From assembly GCF_036700095.1 (NCBI RefSeq), contig NZ_CP144918.1, forward strand, positions 869,001 to 933,000: a stretch of 64,000 nucleotides of DNA, read 5' to 3'. The stretch comes from Pelagerythrobacter marensis. GTDB lineage: Bacteria > Pseudomonadota > Alphaproteobacteria > Sphingomonadales > Sphingomonadaceae. The notes beneath the pieces are model-generated. The model was not told the DNA's origin and searched no databases. It saw only the letters and a list, made by a program, of their open reading frames with translations. The position numbers were made by a program, and so were the translations under genes. Shown here piece after piece: positions 31,101-37,824 of the stretch. The stretch's first letter is position 1. Each line of letters begins with the position of its first letter.

Positions 31101-33646
31101 GTATCGGTGACCGCGGTGAAGTCCAGCCCCGTGCCGAGCGTATCGGTGAGGGTGAGCACCTCCGTGGTCGGCGAATTGGCGATGGCGACACTCAGCGTAT
31201 AGGTCAGGACATCGCCGACCGCCACCGTCGCACCGGGCGCGGTCACGCTCTTGCCGTAGGTGACGCTGGTTTCTTCGACAGGCGTATCGGTTCCGCAGTT
31301 GACGGTGCAGGCCGGATTGTCGTCGCCCGATCCGACGACCACGTTGCTGACCGACCCGGTCGCCTCCGGCGCGACGACGGCCGTGTAGCTGACCTCATAA
31401 GTGCCCGGCTCCGTGCCTGCGGGCAGGGTGAACTCGATCACCGGATCGCCCGAAGTGTCGGCCCCATAGATGCCGGGATCGGTGACGGCGACGAAGTCGA
31501 GGCCGGTGCCCAGCGTGTCGGTCAGGACAACGTCCGAGGTGATCAGCGAATTGGTGATCGTCGTGGTCAGCGTGAACGTGATCACGTCGCCCGTCGAAAC
31601 CGGCCCCGCGGTGTCGGCCGTCTTGGCATATGTCACGTCCGGCGCGACCACAGGGGTGTCGGTGTCGCACGACCCTGCGCAGGTCGGATCATCGCCCCCC
31701 GTTCCGACCACGGCATTGGTGACGCTGCCGGTGGCCGATGCGTTCACGGTGGCGGTGTAAGTAAGTTCGTAGACGCCCACCGGCGTGCCCGCCGGCAATA
31801 TGCATTCCAGCGGGTTGCCCGGCGTGCAGGTGAAGGCGCCCGTATCGGTGACTTCGGTAAAGTCCAGCCCCGGGCCCAGCGTGTCGGTGAGCGTGAGATC
31901 GTCGGTCGTGGGCGAGTGAAACACCTCGGCCGTCAGCGTATAGCTGATGACATCGCCCACCGAGGCATCGGTTGCACTCGTGCTCTTGGCATAAGTGATG
32001 GCCGGAGCGACCGGGGTGACGACGCATTGGCTGGACGGACAGGGAGGGATCGACCCGTTGGGATCGCGGGCGATATTGGAGATCTCGGTCAGGGTTGGCG
32101 GCAGGGGATCGTCCACCTCCACAACCACGGAGAGGGCGAGCGAGCCGCCTGCAGGAATGGACAAATTCGTCCATTCGACATCGCCGCCGTTCGGCGCACC
32201 GCCGTTCGTCGCGCTGACGAAACTCGTGTTCGCATCGAGCGTGTCGATAACGCTGTAGCCGCTGACCGCGACGCTGCCGGTGTTGGTCAGCGCGATCTGG
32301 TAGGTGAGCTGTTCGCCGGGTTCAGCGCTGCCCGGAACTTCGCCGCTTTCGTCGATCAGGGATTTCGCAACCTCGACCCCGGCATCCACATCGGTGGCAC
32401 TGTTATTGGATGGATCGGTCTCGAGCGCCGTATCGGGCGGCGTGACCGTCGCGGTGTTGGTAAGATCGCCCGAATAGTCGGACGGTATCTCCAACGTCAT
32501 GCTGAAAGTGACGGATGCCCCTACCGGCAGGTCGACGGTTTGACCGGCAATTGCTCCGCTGCCGCTCGCTTGACCGCACACGCCGCCGCCGGTCGCATCT
32601 CCGCACGTCCAATCCGCAGCCGTCGTTCCGGTCGGCAGCGGATCATCGACGACGGCTCCCTGAACGCCGAACGGACCGCTGTTGCTGACCACGATGCTGT
32701 AGGTCGTGCTGGTGCCCGCAGTGTAGAAATTGCGGTTGTCCGTCTTGGTGATCGCAAGGTCGACACCGAACTGTAAGGGGGTGCTATAGCACTTCGCGCC
32801 GTCATTATTGGTCGTGCTCGGCGAAGAGGAGATGAGCGTCGCGTTGCCCGTCAGAAGGTTGAACTGGTAGAAGCCGCCGGAATTGTTGATACCGAAGACG
32901 CCGTTGGATGCACTGGCGAAAGCTCCGAATGCGCCGCTGACGCCGGCCGGGCCGATGTCCTGCACCTGGCCACTGGAAGGGTCGATCGTGTACAGAGTAT
33001 CGGTGTTTGAATCATGCGAGTAGAGGAGGCCGTTATACCAGGCCAGATCCACTGAACTGCGTGGTTGCGACAGGTTGATGCGCGTCGCAACCCTGGTCGA
33101 AAGATCGACCCGATATAAGGCTTGGTCACCGGGTGCTGCGTACTTGACATAAAAGAAGCCATCTGCGCCGATTTCGCCGGCAACCGGAAGACCGCTCGGT
33201 ACGTTGATATTGCCGCCCGTTATTGTCCCGACGACCTGGACCGCTCCATTGCTGCCGATACGCAACAGGCGAATGTTCGAGCCGCTAGGCCGGTCCAAGC
33301 CATAGATGTAATTGTCGGCCGGATTGAAGGCGATTGCATTGTAAGGTCCGCTGTATGCCGGGCCGATGTTTGGATAGGTGAAGGGATTGGTGGTCGTGTC
33401 GACCCGGAACAGTTGTGTCGGGTTGTTCTGTCCAAGGTAAACGTCCGACGTGCAGCCTGAAAACGGCGGGGGTGTCGCCTGAGCGTGCGCCGGCGACGCG
33501 AAAAAGAAGAACTGCGCCAGCACGAGGCTGGCGGCCAGCAAGCTTGCCACAGCCCATCGAATATTCGCTGCGATGCACGAGGTAATCGCAGACGCCATTT
33601 CTGATGAACGCGCGTTCGTTAGAATGCGGCTCAGCGTCATGTTCAT
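25118..33646 (-). CDS. Giant DUF11-repeat surface protein with C-terminal OmpA domain
   Basis: A 2842-residue exported protein. The order is: signal peptide (ends PAHAQA), an N-terminal domain of about 300 residues resembling a propeller (LYRVDLSTRVATRI, LYTIDPSSGQVQ), about fifteen DUF11 Ig-like repeats of about 123 residues (hallmark TDTLGTGLDF..VTD..LPAGT..YTATVN), a linker region, and an OmpA peptidoglycan-binding domain at the end (DTDKADIRPQFEPLL, IVGHTDVRGSFDYNSALGMRRA). ATG 33646 has a strong upstream GGGGGAACGGG; a start at 33760 would place the promoter palindrome inside the gene. It is probably a cell-surface fibre or adhesin tied to peptidoglycan. It lies 14 bases ahead of its barrel partner. 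Confidence 0.9.
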   Translation of the reverse strand: MNMTLSRILTNARSSEMASAITSCIAANIRWAVASLLAASLVLAQFFFFASPAHAQATPPPFSGCTSDVYLGQNNPTQLFRVDTTTNPFTYPNIGPAYSGPYNAIAFNPADNYIYGLDRPSGSNIRLLRIGSNGAVQVVGTITGGNINVPSGLPVAGEIGADGFFYVKYAAPGDQALYRVDLSTRVATRINLSQPRSSVDLAWYNGLLYSHDSNTDTLYTIDPSSGQVQDIGPAGVSGAFGAFASASNGVFGINNSGGFYQFNLLTGNATLISSSPSTTNNDGAKCYSTPLQFGVDLAITKTDNRNFYTAGTSTTYSIVVSNSGPFGVQGAVVDDPLPTGTTAADWTCGDATGGGVCGQASGSGAIAGQTVDLPVGASVTFSMTLEIPSDYSGDLTNTATVTPPDTALETDPSNNSATDVDAGVEVAKSLIDESGEVPGSAEPGEQLTYQIALTNTGSVAVSGYSVIDTLDANTSFVSATNGGAPNGGDVEWTNLSIPAGGSLALSVVVEVDDPLPPTLTEISNIARDPNGSIPPCPSSQCVVTPVAPAITYAKSTSATDASVGDVISYTLTAEVFHSPTTDDLTLTDTLGPGLDFTEVTDTGAFTCTPGNPLECILPAGTPVGVYELTYTATVNASATGSVTNAVVGTGGDDPTCAGSCDTDTPVVAPDVTYAKTADTAGPVSTGDVITFTLTTTITNSLITSDVVLTDTLGTGLDFVAVTDPGIYGADTSGDPVIEFTLPAGTEPGTYEVSYTAVVAPEATGSVSNVVVGSGDDNPACTVNCGTDTPVEETSVTYGKSVTAPGATVAVGDVLTYTLSVAIANSPTTEVLTLTDTLGTGLDFTAVTDTGAFTCTPGNPLECTLPAGTPVGTYDLTYTATVNDDATGSVTNAVLGTGGDNPSCSGTCDTSTTVASSAVTYAKSTNATQVKVGDTIAYTLTATVANSQTTGVFTLTDTLGTGLDFTAVTDAGAFTCTPGNPLECTLPAGTPVGSYSLTYTATVNDEATGSVTNAVLGTGPDNPSCGGTCDTNTPVVAPDVTYAKTADTAGPVSTGDIITFTLTTTVANSKTTSDVVLLTDTLGTGLDFVAVTDAGPYGVDTSGDPVIEFTLPAGAGPGTYAVSYTARVNEQASGSVSNVVVGSGNDNPTCTVDCGTDTTVTDPNVTYGKSTDAAQVKVGDTIAYTLTATVANAATNGVLTLTDTLGTGLDFTAVTDAGAFTCTPGNPLECTLPAGTPVGSYSLTYTATVNDEATGSVTNAVLGTGPDNPSCGGTCDTDTPVVAPDVTYAKTADTAGPVSTGDIITFTLTTTVANSKTTSDVVLLTDTLGTGLDFVAVTDAGPYGVDTSGDPVIEFTLPAGAGPGTYAVSYTARVNEQASGSVSNVVVGSGNDNPTCTVDCGTNTTVEDSAVTYGKSVNAPSATVSAGDVLSYELTVTVANSPTTDVVTLTDTLGAGLDFNAVTDTGLFTCNAADPLECTLPAGTPVGSYSLTYTATVNDSATGSVTNAVVGSGGDDPSCVGACTTETDVTPSEIGYAKSANAAQVKVGDTITYTLTATVANSATTDDFTLTDTLGAGLDFAAVTDAGAFACTPGNPLECTLPAGTPVGTYDLTYTATVNASAGGSVTNAVVGSGGDNPACDGACETETPLVAPEVSFAKTADTAGPVGAGDVITFTLTTTVANSKTTSDVALLTDTLGDGLDFVAVADAGAYGVDTSGDPVIEFTLPAGTGPGTYAVSYTARVNEQASGSVSNVVVGSGDDNPTCTTACGTSTTVTDPSVTYGKRANAAQAKLGDTIAYTLDVTVANAPTTDVVTLTDTLGSGLDFAAITDAGAFTCNGGGPLVCTLPAGTLAGVYSLTYTATVNGSATGSVRNTVRATGGDNPACDGACETETPLVAPEVSFAKAADTAGPVSAGDIITFTLTTTVANSKTTSDVVLLTDTLGTGLDFVAVTDAGPYGVDTSGDPVIEFTLPAGAGPGDYEVTYTARVNEQASGSVSNVVVGSGDDNPTCTTACGTDTTVADPAVTYAKSASAPADTVRAGDTIAYTLTVTVANSATVDVLTLTDTLGSGLDFAAITDAGAFTCDESGPLVCTLPAGTAPGSYAMTYTATVNATASGAVTNSVVGSGTDGPGCADTCTTSTPVATSLVSVSKSADPAAGETVQVGQTLTYALVVTIADGAITEPLVLVDTPGQGLTVTDLPAACEATGETVTCTLPAGTPVGRHELVYSATVNDDAGETVRNMVTATGGGSEPNCEACVVEHQVDLPLIRLVKTAAVREVRIGDLVRYTLSVENVGTRDLVAGSIVDTPPAGFTYVEDSLQAFDADGAATVSGQSPLRFENVDVEAGETATLAYLMRVGAGVRPGTHINQAQVRALDGLPVSNPATAQVELVGDPLIDDSLIFGTVFDDRDGDGWQDSAALSGLHVQGGFAPDAYVPGSTRIDRGEGMRPEPDESAPLLHGIRLGRLSARQSESDPIDNHRIVIRQRLSALSFTDDFVLTNAQGVTVRMDAAGQTSVEKSGDAAKGLNGAEPRVERRVAQGEGGYIVDYVVENAGIDERGIPGVRIASVEGLIMETDQFGRYHLAGIPGGEWRRGRNFILKVDPATLPDGATFTTDNPKLRRITPGIPVRFDWGVKLPVIQIEGVDEEIELEMGRIIFAPGSAEVSEQYLPAIERMAAMVHEYRGGEVVIDATAEEEALAYERAHAVRAALLARLQPEAARNLRVVARGEASDPSSMIVGVDEGGALLGTVLFDTDKADIRPQFEPLLDRIAEWIAAQGGGTIAIVGHTDVRGSFDYNSALGMRRARAVYQALADRVPPDIRSKIRVEASDDPAAPINEQHK
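27200..32000 (-). repeat. Tandem 369-bp DUF11 repeats, partly near-identical
   Basis: The repeats run at 369 bp (123 codons). One subtype (with DTSGDPVIEF) recurs at 27798, 28536, 29643, 30381 and 31488 measured at the same internal point; the spacings are 738, 1107, 738 and 1107, a higher-order period of 1845 bp. The blocks 29455-30050 and 30193-30788 are almost base-for-base copies offset by 738 bp. Confidence 0.85.
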
Positions 33647-33686
33647 CCCGTTCCCCCTCGGATCGAATCCTGATCGGGGCAAATCC

Positions 33687-33701
33687 ACATCAAGTTGATG
33701 T
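33687..33701. promoter_or_regulatory. Operator-like inverted repeat before the DUF11 operon
   Basis: ACATCAAGTTGATGT is a perfect 7+1+7 inverted repeat about 40 bases upstream of the DUF11/OmpA start. It sits immediately after an AT-rich promoter-like stretch on the minus strand (TTAAGC, 16 bp, TATACA), so a bound repressor would cover the transcription start. The binding protein is unknown. Confidence 0.5.
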
Positions 33702-33794
33702 ATAAATATATAACGGCGACGCTTAATGCCGGCACAGTCCGTTGCTCGGGCGCTTCCCATCCCGCCTGCGCAAGATTTTCATTTTTTATTTATT

Positions 33795-33810
33795 ATTCAA
33801 ATATTTGAAT
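33795..33810. promoter_or_regulatory. 16-bp AT-rich palindrome
   Basis: ATTCAAATATTTGAAT is a perfect palindrome; with three more bases on each side, 10 of 11 base pairs match. It lies in the 411-bp non-coding stretch 33647-34057, between the DUF11 operon and the XRE gene, which otherwise shows only the 15-bp repeat at 33687. It may be an operator for either side. Confidence 0.45.
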
Positions 33811-34057
33811 GATGAACGCACGTGGTGCTCGGCCGGTTGGAGCCGGCGTCATCTTGGCGGCAATGGCGGTCCGAGCATGGAAAGGGCGAGGATTCGGCCA
33901 TGCACGGCAGGAACCGAAGGCCATGTTTCGTTTTTACTGCACAGTGGTGTAATGAAAGGGCCGGGCCGCACAGGCGGACAAGTGTACATATAACCCCTGA
34001 AATTTTTGGCACATTCTATACTTATGACGATATGTCCGAGGTAGAAGGATATGCGAA

Positions 34058-34309
34058 TTGATTAGAGGAGGAGTGCTTGATCCAAGGTATCAGCAATTGA
34101 TTTCTTCTCTGGTGAAGGCACGCAAGACCAATAAGATATCGCAATCGAAGCTCGCTTTTCAGCTGGGGCGCGCGCAGCAGTTTGTTTCACGCTACGAACA
34201 TTCTGAAAGAAGGCTGGATATTATCGAATATGTCGATATCGCCTCCGCTCTTCATCTGGATCCTGTGTCCGAGCTGAAAAAAGTTATGCATAAGCATAAC
34301 AGGAAGTAG
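34058..34309 (+). CDS. Small XRE-family DNA-binding protein
   Basis: An 83-residue helix-turn-helix protein of the Cro/C1 (XRE) type: LISSLVKARKTNKISQSKLA, then FQLGRAQQFVSRYEHSERRLD as the recognition helices. The preferred start is TTG 34058, with GAAGGA eight bases ahead; a GTG at 34073 has its AGGAGG too close. No ligand domain, so it is probably a constitutive or local regulator. It lies between the DUF11 operon (divergent) and the tdh-like operon (same strand, 263 bases on), either of which could be its target. The sequence is clearly less GC-rich than its neighbours. Confidence 0.8.
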   Translation: MIRGGVLDPRYQQLISSLVKARKTNKISQSKLAFQLGRAQQFVSRYEHSERRLDIIEYVDIASALHLDPVSELKKVMHKHNRK

Positions 34310-34572
34310 TTCCAGCCCACGCAATTGCAGCCGGCCCGGCCGTGCCGGCGCGCCGGCCGTGCCCAGGCGGTGGCGGGCACCTCCAACGGCGTGGCTTCCT
34401 GCGGTCGGGCCAGGCACCCGGCGGGGTACAACCATTTCGGATGTATCGCCCTCCGTTCGGCTCCGGAACGGACGGGGCCGTCGTTGACCGACTCGGCCCG
34501 GACATAGGATTGTCCCCCTCGCGCAACATTCGGATTTTACGTCAGAATCCTGCGGCGCAAGGGGGGCGCGCT

Positions 34573-35649
34573 ATGCAAGCTGTGGTCAAGTGCCATGCCC
34601 GCGAAGGGCTTTGGATGTGCGACGTGGCGAAGCCCGATCCGGCGCCCGGCGAAGTGCTGGTGAAGGTCCGCAAGACCGGAATTTGCGGGACCGATCTCCA
34701 TATCTGGAACTGGGACGAATGGGCCCGCGGCGCCATCGCCGTTCCCACGACCGTGGGGCACGAATTCGTCGGCGAAATCGTCGAGCTTGGTCGCGACGTG
34801 ACGCATCTTTCATGCGGGCAGCGGGTTTCCGGCGAAGGCCACGTCGTTTGCATGCACGGCCGCGCGGCGCGGGCGGGCCGGCCGCATCACTCCGCGCAGA
34901 TGGAGGCGATCGGAATCACCCTGCCCGGCGCCTTCGCCGAATACCTCGTGCTTCCTGCAGCGAATGTCGTCCCCTTGCCGGACGCGATCCCCGACGACAT
35001 TGCAGCCATCCTCGACCCGCTCGGCAATGCCGTGCACGCCGCGCTGTCGTTCGATCTTGCCGGGGAAGACGTTCTGGTAACGGGCGCGGGCCCTATCGGC
35101 ATTATGGCGGCTGCCGTCGCGCGTCATGCGGGCGCTCGCAAAGTGGTCGTCACCGATATCAACCCCGGCCGCCTCGCCCTCGCGCGGGCGGTGGTCGATG
35201 CAACGACGGTCGATGTCTCGGCCCGTCCCCTGGCCGATGCCATCGGCGAGTTGGATATCGGCGACGGCTTTGCCGTGGGGCTGGAGATGAGCGGCGCGCC
35301 GTCGGCATTCGACACGATGGTCGATGCGATGGCTCCGGGGGGCCGGATCGCCTATCTCGGCATTGCGCCGCGTCCGATGCTGGTCGACTGGACGCGGATC
35401 ATCTTCAAAAGCCTGATTATCAAGGGGATTTACGGGCGGGAGATGTTCCGCACCTGGCACAGGATGATCGCGCTGCTCGAATCCGGGTTGAATGTCGAGC
35501 CGGTCATAACGCACCGGCTCGACGCCGCCGACTTCGTATCGGGGTTCGAGGCCATGCGCTCCGGCCGGGCGGGCAAAGTCGTGTTGTCCTGGCCCCCCGG
35601 CACGAGCGTCGCGGCGCGCCGCTCCGCCGCCGAGCGCGTGGAGGCATAG
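34573..35649 (+). CDS. tdh: Threonine 3-dehydrogenase homologue with degenerate structural zinc site
   Basis: A 358-residue medium-chain dehydrogenase very like E. coli Tdh along its length. The catalytic zinc site is intact (Cys38 in ICGTDLHIWNWDEW, His63-Glu64 in GHEFVGE), as are the NAD loop GAGPIG and DPLGNAVH. Tdh oxidises L-threonine to 2-amino-3-oxobutanoate. Of the four structural-zinc cysteines (93, 96, 99, 107 in E. coli numbering, aligned without gaps) only Cys93 remains; the others are Gly, Ala and Ser. No kbl ligase follows. The SD GGGGGG is six bases before ATG 34573, and an upstream ATG at 34342 has no homology. First gene of the four-gene operon. Confidence 0.85.
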   Translation: MQAVVKCHAREGLWMCDVAKPDPAPGEVLVKVRKTGICGTDLHIWNWDEWARGAIAVPTTVGHEFVGEIVELGRDVTHLSCGQRVSGEGHVVCMHGRAARAGRPHHSAQMEAIGITLPGAFAEYLVLPAANVVPLPDAIPDDIAAILDPLGNAVHAALSFDLAGEDVLVTGAGPIGIMAAAVARHAGARKVVVTDINPGRLALARAVVDATTVDVSARPLADAIGELDIGDGFAVGLEMSGAPSAFDTMVDAMAPGGRIAYLGIAPRPMLVDWTRIIFKSLIIKGIYGREMFRTWHRMIALLESGLNVEPVITHRLDAADFVSGFEAMRSGRAGKVVLSWPPGTSVAARRSAAERVEA

Positions 35650-35653
35650 AGCG

Positions 35654-36787
35654 GTGGGCGGCGAACCGGAAGTCATCGTGGCGAAGACGATCGACGCGGT
35701 TCCCGCCGGCGCTTACGACGATCTGGCGGCGCATTGCGGAGCCTCCGCCTATTACGACCGGCGCTTTCTGCGAGCCGCGGAACGGCACCCTCTGTTGCCG
35801 ATAGAGAGCCTGCACTACCTGCTCGTGCGCGATGGCGACCGGCTCGACGCCTTCATGCCCGTCTATTGCCATGCCGTGTCGACCGCCGATCCGCTCGGTC
35901 TCCTGTCGCGCACCGCCTCGGCCGGCTTTCACTCGTCGGAAAGCGCGCTTTTCAGCCATGTCATGCATTGCTGCGACACGCGGCTGCTCTTGCGCGACAA
36001 TGCGCCGGCTCTGTTCGCGATGCTCATGGACCGGCTCGAACGGCTCGCGCGCGACAGCGGGGTGCCGCAGTTCGCCATCGCCAATGTGGCCGACCCGGCC
36101 TTGCTCGCAATGGCCGAGGCCAGGGGGATGGAGATCAATTACTCGGTCGATCGCTACCAGATGGATCTGGCCGGGATCGATTGCGTGGAGGATCTGATCA
36201 CACGGCATATTCCGGCGGACGGACGACAGGAAATTCGCCGCCAGCGCCGCAAGCTGGCCGAATACGGGGTCCGGGTGGAGATCGAGGCCCCGCCATTCGC
36301 GCGAATCGAAGAAGCCGGGCGGCTCTGTCACGAGACGACGGCGCGGCGCGGCACGCCCGGCTATCTGCCCGCAGACGCGCTGGCACGGTTCCTGACCGAG
36401 TGCGGCTCGCTGCTGCGGATCGTGTCGATATACCACGGCGACCGGCGCATCGGTGTCAGCGCGCTGCTTCTCGACCGGCCGACGGTGCACCTCTGGCTCG
36501 CCGGCATGGACTACGCGCTCGACACCTTCAGCCCTTACACCGTCACCTTCGATACGCTTTTCCACTTCGCGTTCGAGCATGGCTTCACCCGCATAGAGTG
36601 CGGCCGGCTCAACGAACGGACCAAACAGCGCTTCGGCTTCACGCCGCGCCCGCTCCACGCGATCGTGCAGCGGGTGGAGGCGCGGCCAGGACGGGATGCG
36701 AAAGGCGCGCCGTCGCCGGCCGGTTCGCCCCGTCACGATCAAACCCCGATTTGCCCGAACCCTCCGCCTGAAAGGACAGGACCATGA
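35654..36787 (+). CDS. GNAT/FemAB-like acyltransferase
   Basis: A 377-residue protein with the GNAT/FemAB-like pattern (Acetyltransf_6 or DUF482 type): an N-terminal half with YYDRRFLRAAERHPLLPI, then a second half with RRQRRKLAEYG, SIYHGDRRIGVSALLLD, VHLWLAGMDYALDTFSPY and IECGRLNERTKQRFGF. Relatives transfer acyl or aminoacyl groups to amines. It starts at GTG 35654, four bases after tdh, and its stop overlaps the methyltransferase ATG. The Pro-rich last 35 residues look like added tail. In this setting it might acylate the aminoketone made by the dehydrogenase, in place of Kbl; that is inference. Confidence 0.7.
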   Translation: MGGEPEVIVAKTIDAVPAGAYDDLAAHCGASAYYDRRFLRAAERHPLLPIESLHYLLVRDGDRLDAFMPVYCHAVSTADPLGLLSRTASAGFHSSESALFSHVMHCCDTRLLLRDNAPALFAMLMDRLERLARDSGVPQFAIANVADPALLAMAEARGMEINYSVDRYQMDLAGIDCVEDLITRHIPADGRQEIRRQRRKLAEYGVRVEIEAPPFARIEEAGRLCHETTARRGTPGYLPADALARFLTECGSLLRIVSIYHGDRRIGVSALLLDRPTVHLWLAGMDYALDTFSPYTVTFDTLFHFAFEHGFTRIECGRLNERTKQRFGFTPRPLHAIVQRVEARPGRDAKGAPSPAGSPRHDQTPICPNPPPERTGP

Positions 36788-37824
36788 ATACCGTCACGTT
36801 CCCCTCTTCCGTCGCCATGCCGCGCAACGACGACCGGCCGCTATGGGATGTCCTGCTGGGCGTCTTCGGCCTGCCGGCGCTGCTCATCGGGCATCGGCTC
36901 GGGATGTTCGAACTTGTCGATGCGAAGAAGCCGACTTTCGAAGAGCTGTGCGCGGAGCTGAAGCTCGCGCGCCGCACGGCGCAGATTCTGGTGAGCACTG
37001 CGACCGCTCTCGAATTCATGGCCCTCGACGAGGGCCGCTACCGGCTGACGCCATTGTCGGAAGACTACCTGCTGCCGCGCAGTTCGACCTATTTCGGATA
37101 TTACTGGGACCTAATCATCGACAATCACCAGGTGTTCTCCTTCGACGCGCTGACCGAGGCGATCGTGCACGACAAGCCGACCGCCTACGGGGTCGACGAT
37201 ATCTATCAGACCCATCGCGAGGAGGAGGAACGGACGCGCGAATTCACCCGCGCGATGCATTCGATCAGCCTGCCTCCGGCCATGGCCTGGGCCCGCAAGC
37301 TCGACTTGTCGCAACATCGGCGAATGCTCGACATCGGCGGCGGGTCCGGGGCGCACGCCCTGATGGCTGCCAAGGCCGTGCCCACGCTCGAGGCGACGAT
37401 CTTCGAGCTGGAAACGGTCTGCCCGGTGGCGGAAGAATTCATCGCGCATTACGGCCTGGCGGATCGCGTGTCGGCCGCGCGGGGGGATATGTGGATCGAC
37501 CCGTTCCCCGCCGCCGATTTCCATTTCTATTCGCACGTCTTCCACGGCTGGCCGCCGGAGAAATGCGCATTCCTGAGCCGCAAGAGCTTCGAGCATCTCG
37601 AACCCGGCGGCCGCATCGCGGTTCACGAATTCGTCTATCGCGATGCCGACAAGACCGGGCCGTTCCCGGTCGCTGCGATGAGCATGGTAATGCTGGGCTG
37701 GGGCGTCGGAGAGCAGTATTCGGCGGACGAAATCACCGAGTTCCTGACGCAAGCGGGCTTCGTCGACGTCGAAACCGTGCCGACCTTCGGCTACTACAGC
37801 ATCGTGACCGGCAGGAAGCCGTGA
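36784..37824 (+). CDS. SAM-dependent methyltransferase (O-methyltransferase type)
   Basis: A 346-residue class I methyltransferase with the Methyltransf_2/acetylserotonin-OMT layout: an N-terminal winged-helix dimerisation domain (LLIGHRLGMFELVDAKKPTFE), SAM motif I MLDIGGGSGAHA at about residue 180, acidic GDMWIDPFP, and HVFHGWPPEKC, where the His matches the catalytic base of plant-type OMTs. Substrates are usually hydroxyl groups on small secondary metabolites. ATGA overlap upstream and GTGA overlap downstream make it strictly part of the operon. Confidence 0.85.
   Translation: MNTVTFPSSVAMPRNDDRPLWDVLLGVFGLPALLIGHRLGMFELVDAKKPTFEELCAELKLARRTAQILVSTATALEFMALDEGRYRLTPLSEDYLLPRSSTYFGYYWDLIIDNHQVFSFDALTEAIVHDKPTAYGVDDIYQTHREEEERTREFTRAMHSISLPPAMAWARKLDLSQHRRMLDIGGGSGAHALMAAKAVPTLEATIFELETVCPVAEEFIAHYGLADRVSAARGDMWIDPFPAADFHFYSHVFHGWPPEKCAFLSRKSFEHLEPGGRIAVHEFVYRDADKTGPFPVAAMSMVMLGWGVGEQYSADEITEFLTQAGFVDVETVPTFGYYSIVTGRKP

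Noticed and set aside
27200-32000. Regular direct repeats that might suggest a CRISPR array
   Set aside because: The 369-bp period is in-frame protein repeat; there are no short repeats with unique spacers and no cas genes.
34344-34357. A 14-bp GC palindrome before the tdh-like operon
   Set aside because: GCCGGCGCGCCGGC can arise by chance in DNA of this composition and has no T-tract or promoter relation.
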